DNA of 8,836 bases from Rhodospirillales bacterium (GTDB lineage Bacteria; Pseudomonadota; Alphaproteobacteria; Acetobacterales; Acetobacteraceae). Below are positions 1 to 6,250 of this stretch, one piece after another (position 1 is the first letter of the stretch; each line of letters opens with the position of its first letter). The stretch spans positions 1 through 8,836 of the forward strand of contig JAGXAV010000053.1 of the NCBI GenBank assembly GCA_018971455.1, in the 5' to 3' direction. The translations under genes and the position numbers were made by a program. Below the pieces are notes generated by a model. The model worked only from the letters and a program-made list of their open reading frames with translations. It made no database searches and was not told the origin of the DNA.

Positions 1-419
1 CGCAGCCCAACGGGATCAGCCTTGCGGGCACGCCGATCGACCTCTCGAAGATCAAGGTGCCGGCCTATTTCCTCTCCACCCGCGAGGACCACATCGCGCC
101 CTGGCAGGCGACCTATCGCGGCACCCAGCTGCTGCGCGGGGAGAACCGCTTCGTGCTGGCCGCCTCAGGGCATATCGCCGGCGTGGTAAACCCGCCGGAG
201 GGCGGCAAATACAGCCACTGGATCAGCGCCGACCTGCCCGCCGATGCCGAGGCCTGGTTCCAGGGGGCCACCGAGATCGCCGGCTCCTGGTGGCCGGACT
301 GGCAGCGCTGGGTGACCGCGCTCGACAAGCGCCAGGTCAAAGCCCGGGTGCCGGGCGAGGGCAAGCTCCCGCCGATCGAGGACGCGCCCGGCGCCTATGT
401 GAAGGTGCTGCTCAACTGA
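1..419 (+). CDS. phaC: Class I poly(3-hydroxyalkanoate) synthase, C-terminal part (5' end outside window)
   Basis: This is the last 138 codons (frame begins at base 3, stop TGA 417-419) of an alpha/beta-hydrolase-fold polymerase. The enzyme joins (R)-3-hydroxyacyl-CoA units into polyhydroxyalkanoate at the surface of storage granules. Visible signatures are the motif REDHIAPW, with the presumed catalytic Asp at 87-89, and SGHIAG, with the presumed catalytic His at 171-173. The Trp-rich tail (HWISAD, AWFQGA, GSWWPDW) and the ending APGAYVKVLLN are typical of PhaC. The nucleophilic Cys of the lipase-like box lies upstream of the window and cannot be checked. Class I PhaC is about 580-600 residues, so about a quarter is seen. 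The gene converges on the lipoprotein gene at 486-1055. The family call is firm; class I rather than II rests on the general sequence feel of the tail. Confidence 0.93.
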   Translation, partial: QPNGISLAGTPIDLSKIKVPAYFLSTREDHIAPWQATYRGTQLLRGENRFVLAASGHIAGVVNPPEGGKYSHWISADLPADAEAWFQGATEIAGSWWPDWQRWVTALDKRQVKARVPGEGKLPPIEDAPGAYVKVLLN

Positions 420-433
420 TCGGCCGGCCCTGA

Positions 434-478
434 CCCGCCCGCGTGCCGGGGGCGGGCCTGCGACCCGCCGCGGGGCGG
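434..478. terminator. GC-rich hairpins between convergent genes, possible terminator
   Basis: The 66-nt gap between the convergent phaC and lipoprotein genes holds two GC-only stem-loops. CCCGCCC (434-440) pairs with GGGCGGG (450-456) over a 9-nt loop. CCGCC (465-469) pairs with GGCGG (474-478) over 4 nt. Neither is followed by a U-tract on either strand, so they are not canonical intrinsic terminators. Position is the main argument that they end transcription. Confidence 0.3.
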
Positions 479-485
479 ATCGGCG

Positions 486-1055
486 TCAGTCGCAGAACAG
501 GCAGTCATTGCCCGGTTGCAGCAGGGCGTTCGACGCGCGCAGCGTCGCGCTGTTGGCCTCCGGCATGTAGGGCAGGTGGGCCAGGCGCGCCAGCGTCTCG
601 TCCGGTCCGAGGGTGAAGATGCCAGGGTCGAGCGCGGCACGGGCGGCGGTCTGGTCGCCGGCGACCAGGGCCCGCGCCGCGCCCTCCAGCCCATCGACCA
701 CGGCCTGCGAACGGGCCTGGGGCGGCACGCCAAGGACCGCGCGAACCTCCATCCGCCCGGCCAGCAGGCCACTGGTGATGGACAGCGGCAGGTAGGCAAA
801 GCTGGGGTTGGTGGCGAGCGCGCCGCCGAGATACTCCATGTCGGCGGCCATCCGCGCGCCGTCGATCGGCTTGCCGGCGGTGCGGGACGGATCGGCGAAC
901 GCCCAGGCCGCCCAGTTCACCGCCCAGACATCGCCGCCCGCATTGCCGGCGCCGAAGGCATCCGCCGGCAGGATGGAGGAATCGGGCGGCGGGGTGATGG
1001 CGCCGCATGCGGCGAGCTGAAGGACGGCGGCGAGCAGAACGAATGACGCACGCAT
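486..1055 (-). CDS. Unrecognised lipoprotein with C-terminal CxxC
   Basis: I do not recognise the family. The 189-residue product starts with a lipoprotein signal: a short basic N-terminus, a hydrophobic stretch (residues 4-13) and a lipobox L-A-A-C with Cys17 as the lipidation site. It is therefore expected to sit in the cell envelope. The mature part is Ala-rich with several Trp and aromatic residues near 43-53 (DVWAVNWAAWAF), a helical-looking middle, and a C-terminus ending DCLFCD with cysteines at 185 and 188. The in-frame ORF extends upstream to 1163. I chose the ATG at 1053-1055 because the lipoprotein signal begins there and a GGAGG lies about 9 nt upstream (transcript sense). It is the last gene of the leftward block, 46 nt after the carbonic-anhydrase-like gene, so co-transcription is plausible. 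No function is assigned. Confidence 0.8.
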   Translation of the reverse strand: MRASFVLLAAVLQLAACGAITPPPDSSILPADAFGAGNAGGDVWAVNWAAWAFADPSRTAGKPIDGARMAADMEYLGGALATNPSFAYLPLSITSGLLAGRMEVRAVLGVPPQARSQAVVDGLEGAARALVAGDQTAARAALDPGIFTLGPDETLARLAHLPYMPEANSATLRASNALLQPGNDCLFCD

Positions 1056-1101
1056 GGGCGGATACCTCCGCGCACGGAGATGGGAAGCCGGCGCGGCCGC
1101 G

Positions 1102-1656
1102 TCAGCCCCCCGGGCGCAGCGAGGCACGGAAGCGGGCGGCGAGTTCGACGTAATGGATGGCATTCTGGTCGAACCGGCCGCGCTCCTCCTCGCTCAGCAC
1201 GCGGGCGAGGCGGGCGGGAGAGCCTTGCCAGAGTTCGTAGCGCCCGATGCGCTTGCCCGGGGTGAGCAGCGCGCCCGCGGCGAGCACGCCGCCCTCCTCG
1301 ATCACCGCGCCGTCGAGCACGGTCGCGCCCATGCCGACGAAGGCGCGGTGGTGCAGGATGCAGGCATGCAGGATGGCCGCGTGGCCGACGGTGACGTCGT
1401 CGCCGATATGGGTCGGGAAATCGCCGGCATTCACATGGATGATCGTGCCATCCTGGATGTTGGTGCGGGCGCCGATGCGGATGATGTTGGTGTCGCCGCG
1501 CAGCACGCAGTGAAACCAGATGCCGGATTGCGACCCCACCGCGACGTCGCCGATGACGGCCGCCGTGGGGGCCACGAAGGCGTCCGGCGCGATGACCGGG
1601 GCGACATCGCCCACGGCATAGAGCGGCCCGCCGAGCGGGAGGCCGTGGTCAGGCAT
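1102..1656 (-). CDS. Gamma-carbonic-anhydrase family protein (left-handed beta-helix)
   Basis: A 184-residue hexapeptide-repeat protein of the YrdA/PaaY/CaiE-like gamma-carbonic-anhydrase family, trimeric in known members. Hexapeptide turns run from about residue 18 to 135 (for example IAPDAFVAPTAAVIGDVAVG and GAVIEEGGVLAAGALL). The metal site looks intact: His74, His92 and His97 match the three zinc ligands, and the conserved Arg53/Asp55 (RGD) and Gln68/Asp69 (IQD) are present. The C-terminal helix (residues 150-180) is also typical. Carbonic anhydrase activity is possible, but many family members have no proven CO2 hydratase activity, so the substrate is left open. The ATG at 1654-1656 has GGGAGG at 1663-1668, 6 nt away. 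The gene overlaps the end of argC by 8 nt, so translation is probably coupled and both are on one mRNA. Confidence 0.9.
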   Translation of the reverse strand: MPDHGLPLGGPLYAVGDVAPVIAPDAFVAPTAAVIGDVAVGSQSGIWFHCVLRGDTNIIRIGARTNIQDGTIIHVNAGDFPTHIGDDVTVGHAAILHACILHHRAFVGMGATVLDGAVIEEGGVLAAGALLTPGKRIGRYELWQGSPARLARVLSEEERGRFDQNAIHYVELAARFRASLRPGG

Positions 1657-2605
1657 GGGCGGCCTCCCGCGCGGGTTGGCGCGGCGTCAGGCCGAGCATC
1701 AGGCCGATGCACTGCACCGCCGCCCCCGAGGCACCCTTGCCGAGATTGTCCAGCCGCGCCACCAGCACCGCCTGGCGGTGCGCCTCGTTGGCATAGACGC
1801 GCAGCTCCAGCAGATCGGTGTCGTTGAGCGCCTGGGGTTCGAGCTTGCCGTCGCCGGTGGGCGGCAGCACGCGAACCAGCGCCTGCCCGTCGTAGCGCGC
1901 GGCCAGCGCCTCGTGCAGCGCGGCGGCGGTGGGCCGGCCGGGCAGCGTGTCGAGGTGCAGCGGGATGCTGACCAGCATGCCCTGACGGTAATGGCCGACC
2001 GCGGGGGCGAAGATCGGCCGGTGGCTGAGCCCGGCATAGACCTGGATCTCGGGCAGGTGCTTGTGTTCAAGGCCGAGCGCATACAGCTCGAAAACCGGGG
2101 CGGCGCCGGATTCATGCTCGGCGATCAACGCCTTGCCGCCGCCCGAATAGCCGCTGACGGCGTTGATGCTGACCGGGTGGCCCGGCGCGATCAGGCCGGC
2201 ATCGACCAGCGGGCGCAGCAGGGCGATGGCGCCGGTGGGGTAGCAGCCAGGGTTGGCCACCCGCGGGGCGGCGGCGATGCGGGCGGCCTGGCCCGGCTCC
2301 AGCTCGGGAAAGCCATAGACCCAGGCCGGATCCACGCGATGGGCGGTGCTCGCATCGACGAGGCGCGGCGCGCGGGCGCCGAGGCTGGCGACCAATGCAG
2401 CCGATTCGCGTGCCGCCGCGTCGGGCAGACAGAGGACGACGAGATCGACCTCCCCCATGATGGCGCGCCGCGCCTCGGGGTTCTTGCGGTCGGCCTCGGG
2501 CAGGCTGCGCAGGGCGACGCCGGGCACGGCAAGCAGGCGCTCGCGGATGCCGAGCCCGGTGGTGCCGGCTTCGCCGTCGATGAAGATGCTCGCGCGGTCG
2601 GTCAT
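1649..2605 (-). CDS. argC: N-acetyl-gamma-glutamyl-phosphate reductase (short, type 2)
   Basis: This enzyme catalyses NADPH-dependent reduction of N-acetylglutamyl phosphate to N-acetylglutamate 5-semialdehyde, step 3 of arginine biosynthesis, in the cytoplasm. The 318-residue product has the N-terminal dinucleotide-binding region (FIDGEAGTTGLGI, residues 8-20), the catalytic cysteine in ANPGCYPTGA (Cys121), and the SGYSGGGKALIAEH segment (about 141-154) of the short ArgC class. The length and the FIDGEAGTTG start are those of the type 2 enzymes common in Alphaproteobacteria. An upstream in-frame start at 2656 would lie inside a terminator and add a non-homologous tail. The ATG at 2603-2605 follows GAGGAGAG (2613-2620) by 7 nt, so I use it. 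It sits 108 nt after rpsI, with a terminator between them, and overlaps the next gene. Confidence 0.95.
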   Translation of the reverse strand: MTDRASIFIDGEAGTTGLGIRERLLAVPGVALRSLPEADRKNPEARRAIMGEVDLVVLCLPDAAARESAALVASLGARAPRLVDASTAHRVDPAWVYGFPELEPGQAARIAAAPRVANPGCYPTGAIALLRPLVDAGLIAPGHPVSINAVSGYSGGGKALIAEHESGAAPVFELYALGLEHKHLPEIQVYAGLSHRPIFAPAVGHYRQGMLVSIPLHLDTLPGRPTAAALHEALAARYDGQALVRVLPPTGDGKLEPQALNDTDLLELRVYANEAHRQAVLVARLDNLGKGASGAAVQCIGLMLGLTPRQPAREAAHA

Positions 2606-2621
2606 GGTGGCGCTCTCCTCG

Positions 2622-2649
2622 GTTCTATCGTCGTCTTCCCGGTGGCCAA
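2622..2649 (-). promoter_or_regulatory. Weak candidate promoter for argC
   Basis: In transcript sense, TTGGCC (2644-2649) and TAGAAC (2622-2627) are separated by 16 nt, giving 3/6 and 4/6 matches to sigma70 hexamers. It lies between the rpsI terminator and the argC Shine-Dalgarno and would leave only a very short leader. The match is weak. Readthrough from rplM-rpsI is the alternative source of argC mRNA. Confidence 0.25.
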
Positions 2650-2700
2650 AAAGCAAGGGGGGCGGGTCCGCCGGACCCGCCCCCCTTCCCGCATGCGGGA
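2648..2700 (-). terminator. Strong intrinsic terminator of the rplM-rpsI operon, preceded by a 14-bp palindrome
   Basis: A perfect 15-bp stem (2655-2669 with 2673-2687) with a 3-nt loop is followed, in the leftward direction, by GC and five Ts (2648-2652). This is a classic rho-independent terminator for transcripts coming from rpsI. Immediately before it lies the perfect palindrome TCCCGCATGCGGGA (2687-2700), which shares one base with the stem and could form its own short hairpin. The element falls 14 nt after the rpsI stop. Confidence 0.88.
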
Positions 2701-2713
2701 TGTTCGTCTGGTC

Positions 2714-3199
2714 TCAGCGCTTGGAGAACTGGAAGCTGCGTCGGGCCTTGGCGCGACCGTACTTCTTGCGCTCGACGACGCGGCTGTCGCGCGTGAGGAA
2801 GCCGGCGACCTTGAGAATGCCGCGCAGCTCCGGCTCGTAATAGGTCAGCGCCCGGCTGATGCCATGGCGCAGCGCGCCGGCCTGGCCGGACAGCCCGCCA
2901 CCGGTGACCGTGCAGAAGACGTCGAACTGGTTGTAGCGGTCCGACACCAGGAAGGGCTGGGTGATCAGCATGCGCAGCACGGGGCGGGCGAAATACTCGC
3001 CGACCTTCTTGCCGTTGACGTTGATCTCGCCCTTGCCGGGCTTGATCCAGACGCGCGCGACGGCGTTCTTGCGCCGGCCGGTCGCGTAGCTGCGGCCGAG
3101 TGCATCGCGCTTCGGCTCGACCTTCGCCCGCTCGGCGGGGGCGGCGGCGGCGACCGCGAGGTCCTTGAGGTCCGCGAGGGTGCGGCTGGTATCCGACAT
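2714..3199 (-). CDS. rpsI: Small ribosomal subunit protein uS9
   Basis: Ribosomal protein S9 of the 30S subunit head; in the family the C-terminal tail reaches the decoding/P-site region. The 161-residue product has the conserved core starting at [15 protein letters not shown] (residues 37-51), the S9 signature [19 protein letters not shown] (100-118), and the basic end [17 protein letters not shown]. About 30 N-terminal residues rich in Ala/Glu/Lys precede the core. This makes it longer than the roughly 130-residue E. coli protein, as is usual in Alphaproteobacteria. The ATG at 3197-3199 has its Shine-Dalgarno (AGGAGGGG, 3209-3216) inside the last codons and stop of rplM, with only 5 nt between the two genes. 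The pair is clearly one operon, with translation likely coupled. Confidence 0.98.
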   Translation of the reverse strand: MSDTSRTLADLKDLAVAAAAPAERAKVEPKRDALGRSYATGRRKNAVARVWIKPGKGEINVNGKKVGEYFARPVLRMLITQPFLVSDRYNQFDVFCTVTGGGLSGQAGALRHGISRALTYYEPELRGILKVAGFLTRDSRVVERKKYGRAKARRSFQFSKR

Positions 3200-3204
3200 G
3201 GGGG

Positions 3205-3669
3205 TCAGCCCCTCCTGTTCTTCGGGTTCAAGGCGGCAATATCGATCGGCTTGGGCTGCTGACCCTCATGGGGGTGGGTGGCGCCGCCATAGATGTGCAG
3301 ATGCTTCATCTGGGCGCGCTGCAGCGGGCCGCGCGTGATCATGCGCTCGACCGCCTTCTCCAGCACGCGCTCGGGATGCCGGCTTTCCAGGCGCTGGCGG
3401 ATGCTGCGGCCCTTGATGCCGCCGGCATAGCCGGTGTGATAGTAGAACACCGCCTGATCGGCCTTGTTGCCGGTGACCTTCACCTTGGCCGCATTGACGA
3501 CGACGATGTTGTCGCCGCAATCGACGTGCGGGGTGAATTGCGGCTTGTGCTTGCCGCGCAGACGGTTGGCGATGATGACGGCGAGGCGGCCCAGAACGAG
3601 GCCCTCGGCGTCGATCAGCGTCCAGTCCTTCTGCACCTCCGCGGGCTTCAGCGAGAGGGTGGATTTCAT
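3205..3669 (-). CDS. rplM: Large ribosomal subunit protein uL13
   Basis: Ribosomal protein L13, an early-assembling 50S protein binding 23S rRNA. The 154-residue sequence has the conserved [16 protein letters not shown] start region (residues 15-30), the [23 protein letters not shown] block (38-60), and the signature [18 protein letters not shown] near the C-terminus. The reading frame stays open to 3807, but the start at ATG 3667-3669 is chosen for three reasons. Homology begins there, AAGGAAG (3677-3683) lies 7 nt upstream, and a good promoter sits just before it, so the longer frame would begin upstream of the transcription start. It is first in the rplM-rpsI operon and divergent from the SDR gene at 3794. 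Confidence 0.98.
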   Translation of the reverse strand: MKSTLSLKPAEVQKDWTLIDAEGLVLGRLAVIIANRLRGKHKPQFTPHVDCGDNIVVVNAAKVKVTGNKADQAVFYYHTGYAGGIKGRSIRQRLESRHPERVLEKAVERMITRGPLQRAQMKHLHIYGGATHPHEGQQPKPIDIAALNPKNRRG

Positions 3670-3697
3670 CGGTGTTCTTCCTTTGGTCAGGCGGCGG

Positions 3698-3726
3698 CTT
3701 ATGCCGGGGCTGTCAGCGCGGGTCAA
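3698..3726 (-). promoter_or_regulatory. Sigma70-type promoter of rplM-rpsI
   Basis: In transcript sense, TTGACC (3721-3726), exactly 17 nt, then CATAAG (3698-3703): 5/6 and 4/6 matches to consensus. The predicted start is near 3691, giving a leader of about 22 nt that contains the Shine-Dalgarno. There is therefore little room for a ribosomal-protein attenuation structure upstream of rplM. No mapped start is available; the call is from sequence alone. Confidence 0.62.
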
Positions 3727-3736
3727 GGGTTTTTGC

Positions 3737-3756
3737 TGTGGTAATATAATACCACA
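3737..3756. promoter_or_regulatory. 20-bp operator-like inverted repeat containing TATAAT
   Basis: TGTGGTAATATAATACCACA has perfect 7-bp arms (TGTGGTA/TACCACA) around a 6-nt AT-rich centre. This resembles a dimeric repressor site of the TGGT-N-ACCA kind seen for GntR/FadR-type and other winged-helix regulators; the family is inference. On the + strand it contains a perfect -10 hexamer TATAAT (3745-3750), 43 nt before the SDR start codon, with no good -35. A protein bound here would therefore block the SDR promoter. It also lies about 10 bp beyond the rplM -35, where it could act as an upstream element or activator/repressor site for the ribosomal operon. Confidence 0.5.
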
Positions 3757-3793
3757 TGGTGCCAAACCCCGATTGCGCCTGTAGGGTCGCGCG

Positions 3794-4669
3794 ATGAGCG
3801 AGGCCATTCATGTCATCGGCGCGAGCGGACGGTCCGGTGCGGTGCTGTGCGCGGCGCTGGCGGCGCGCGGCGACCGGGTGGTGGCGGTGGTGCGCGACGG
3901 CGCGAAATTCCGCCGGCTCGGGCTGGGTGGGGAGGTTCGGGTCGCCGATCTGGCTGACCCGCCGGCGCTGGCCCGGGCGCTGGCCGGCGCGCGACGCGTG
4001 GTGTCGTGCGCCCATGCCCGCCATGCCGCGGCCATCCTGGCCGCGGCGCCGGCCGATGCGCGCTTCGTGCTGCTGGGCAGCACGCGACGGCACACGCGCT
4101 GGCCGGACGGGCACGGGCTGGGCGTGATCGCCGGCGAGACGGCGTGGCTCGCCTCCGGCCGCAGCGGCGTGATGCTGCACCCGACGATGATCTATGGCGC
4201 GCAGGGCGAGGACAATGTGCGCCGGCTCGCCGCCCTGCTGCGTCGGCTGCCGGTGGTGCCGCTGCCGGGCGGCGGGCGGTCTCTGGTGCAGCCGATCCAC
4301 CAGGGCGACCTGACACGCTGCGTCCTCGCCGCCCTCGATATCGCCTGGGATGGCCCGCAGCTTCTCGTGGTGGCGGGGCCGATCCCCCTGCCCTACGCCG
4401 ATTTCGTGCGCGCGGTGGCGGCGGCGGCCGGGAGGCGGCCGCCACGCATCCTCGGCGTGCCGGTCGGGGCGTTGATCGCGCTGTCGCCGCTGACCCGCCT
4501 GCCCGGCCTGCCGCGCATCCGCGCAGCCGAGCTGCGGCGGCTGACCGAGGACAAGGCGTTCGACATCGCGCCAATGCGGGCGCGCCTCGGCGTGGCGCCG
4601 ATCGGCCTGGACGAGGGGCTCGCCCAGACCTTTCGGCCGATGCTTGCCGGCGGGCCGCTCAGAAGTTGA
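3794..4669 (+). CDS. Atypical SDR / NAD(P)-dependent epimerase-like protein
   Basis: A 291-residue Rossmann-fold protein of the extended/atypical short-chain dehydrogenase group (NAD-dependent epimerase/NmrA/NDUFA9-like). The nucleotide-binding loop VIGASGRSG is at residues 7-15 (GxxGxxG), and an acidic residue is at the end of a later strand (ADLAD, 51-55). The family motif [13 protein letters not shown] (129-141) and [10 protein letters not shown] (166-175) correspond to the usual RPxxIYG and QPIHVDDLA segments. The C-terminus ([16 protein letters not shown]) also fits. No YxxxK dyad is present anywhere, so classical SDR oxidoreductase/epimerase chemistry is doubtful; a binding, regulatory or assembly role is possible. 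The ATG is preceded by a weak AGGG, 7 nt away. Its 3' end overlaps the end of serA by 11 nt. The exact substrate cannot be told. Confidence 0.85.
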   Translation: MSEAIHVIGASGRSGAVLCAALAARGDRVVAVVRDGAKFRRLGLGGEVRVADLADPPALARALAGARRVVSCAHARHAAAILAAAPADARFVLLGSTRRHTRWPDGHGLGVIAGETAWLASGRSGVMLHPTMIYGAQGEDNVRRLAALLRRLPVVPLPGGGRSLVQPIHQGDLTRCVLAALDIAWDGPQLLVVAGPIPLPYADFVRAVAAAAGRRPPRILGVPVGALIALSPLTRLPGLPRIRAAELRRLTEDKAFDIAPMRARLGVAPIGLDEGLAQTFRPMLAGGPLRS

Positions 4670-6245
4670 GCGTGGTCGCCTGCACCACCAGCGGCAGGGT
4701 GCGCACCATCGCCAGCACGTCCTCGGCCACCGGCTCGTCCACCGAGACCATGCAGATCGCATCCCCCCCGGCCTCGGCGCGGCCGAGGTGGAAAGTGGCG
4801 ATGTTGATGCCGGCGCCGGCCAGGGTGGCGCCGAAGCGGCCGATGAAGCCGGGCTTGTCCTGGTTGGTGACGTAGAGCATGTGGCGGCCGAAATCGGCCT
4901 CGACCTTGATGCCCTTGACCTCGACGATGCGCGGCCGCGAGCCGGCGAAGAGGGTGCCGGCGACCGCGCGGGCCTGCTGGTCGGTCTCCACCGTGACGCG
5001 CACCAGGGTCTGGTACTCGCTCGGCCGGTCATGCACGGTCTCGGCGACATCGATGCCGCGTTCGCGGGCGAGCACCGGGGCGTTGACCATGTTCGCGCCG
5101 GCCATCACCGGGGCGAGCAGGCCGGCGAGCACCGCGGCCGTCAGGGGACGGTGGTTGAGATGGGCGGCGTTGCCCTCGTATTCGATCACCACGCGCTTGA
5201 GCACGCCGTCGCGCGCCTGCGTCTGCTGGCCGGCGAAGGCGCCGAGCAGGCGGCACAATTCCATGTAGGGCTTGAGGCGCGGGGCTTCCTCGGCCGACAC
5301 GTTGGGCATGTTGATGGCATTGGCGACGGCGCCGGTGAGCAGGAAGTCGCTCATCTGCTCGGCCACCTGGAGCGCCACGTTCTCCTGCGCCTCGGCGGTG
5401 GCGGCCCCCAGATGCGGCGTGCAGACCACGTTCTCGAGGCCGAAGAGCGGCGAGTCCGTCGCCGGCTCCGTCTCGAACACATCGAGTGCCGCGCCGGCGA
5501 CGTGGCCGCTTTTCAGCGCCTCGGCGAGCGCCGCCTCGTCGAGCAGGCCGCCGCGGGCGCAGTTGATGATGCGCACGCCCTTGCGGGTTTTCGCCAGCGC
5601 CTCGCGCGAGAGGATGTTGCGCGTGGCCTCGGTGAGCGGCGTATGCAGGGTGATGATGTCGGCCCGCGCCAGCAGCGCGTCGAGCTCGACCTTCTCGACG
5701 CCGAGATCGAGCGCCCGCTTGTCCGTGAGGTAGGGGTCGTAGGCGATGACGCGCATGTGCAGGCCATGCGCGCGGTCGGCGACGATGGAGCCGATATTGC
5801 CGCAGCCGATCAGGCCCAGCGTCTTTCCCGAGAGCTCGACGCCCATGAAGCGGTTCTTCTCCCATTTGCCCGCCTTGGTCGAGGCGCTGGCCTCGGGGAT
5901 CTGGCGGGCGAGGGCGAACATCATGGCGATGGCGTGCTCGGCGGTGGTGATGGCATTGCCGTTCGGCGTGTTCATCACCACCACGCCCCGCGCGGTGGCC
6001 GATTTCACATCGACATTGTCCACGCCGATGCCGGCCCGGCCGACCACCTTGAGCCCGGGGGCGGCATCGAGCAGTTCCCGGGTCACCTTGGTGGCGGAGC
6101 GGATGGCCAGCCCGTCATAGGCGCCGATGATGGCGCGCAGATCGGCGGGCGAGAGGCCGGTCTTGAGATCGACCTCGATGCCGCGGCTGCGGAAGATCTC
6201 GACGGCGGCGGGAGACAGCTTGTCGCTGATAAGGACTTTGACCAT
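4659..6245 (-). CDS. serA: D-3-phosphoglycerate dehydrogenase (long, type I with ACT domain)
   Basis: This enzyme oxidises 3-phosphoglycerate to 3-phosphohydroxypyruvate with NAD, the first committed step of serine biosynthesis. The 528 residues show the substrate-binding domain halves (about 1-95 and 280-310) and the NAD-binding domain with GCGNIG (147-152) and Asp170 after the second strand. The catalytic trio is Arg231 (NCARGG), Glu260 (FETEP) and His278 (TPHLGAAT). The allosteric substrate-binding domain spans about 325-450, and a C-terminal ACT domain (about 456-528) usually mediates regulation by serine or related effectors. The length matches the long mycobacterial/human-type enzymes rather than the 410-residue E. 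coli form. The ATG at 6243-6245 is chosen over an open frame reaching 6890. It has GGAG (6254-6257) overlapping the serC stop region and only 5 nt from serC. The gene overlaps the SDR gene tail to tail. Confidence 0.98.
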   Translation of the reverse strand: MVKVLISDKLSPAAVEIFRSRGIEVDLKTGLSPADLRAIIGAYDGLAIRSATKVTRELLDAAPGLKVVGRAGIGVDNVDVKSATARGVVVMNTPNGNAITTAEHAIAMMFALARQIPEASASTKAGKWEKNRFMGVELSGKTLGLIGCGNIGSIVADRAHGLHMRVIAYDPYLTDKRALDLGVEKVELDALLARADIITLHTPLTEATRNILSREALAKTRKGVRIINCARGGLLDEAALAEALKSGHVAGAALDVFETEPATDSPLFGLENVVCTPHLGAATAEAQENVALQVAEQMSDFLLTGAVANAINMPNVSAEEAPRLKPYMELCRLLGAFAGQQTQARDGVLKRVVIEYEGNAAHLNHRPLTAAVLAGLLAPVMAGANMVNAPVLARERGIDVAETVHDRPSEYQTLVRVTVETDQQARAVAGTLFAGSRPRIVEVKGIKVEADFGRHMLYVTNQDKPGFIGRFGATLAGAGINIATFHLGRAEAGGDAICMVSVDEPVAEDVLAMVRTLPLVVQATTLNF

Positions 6246-6250
6246 TGGCG

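Noticed and set aside
1056..1163. Upstream extension of the lipoprotein frame
   Set aside because: It would place 36 residues before a well-formed lipoprotein signal and overlap the preceding gene.
1655..3262. 535-codon open frame on the + strand opposite argC and rpsI
   Set aside because: It is antisense to two firmly identified genes. Its composition is the Arg/Ala/Gly-rich product expected from the opposite strand of GC-rich codons, and no domain is recognisable.
3713..5050. 445-codon minus-strand open frame across the SDR gene and the end of serA
   Set aside because: It runs out of frame with serA and antisense to the SDR gene, and the product is low-complexity Arg/Pro/Ser-rich sequence.
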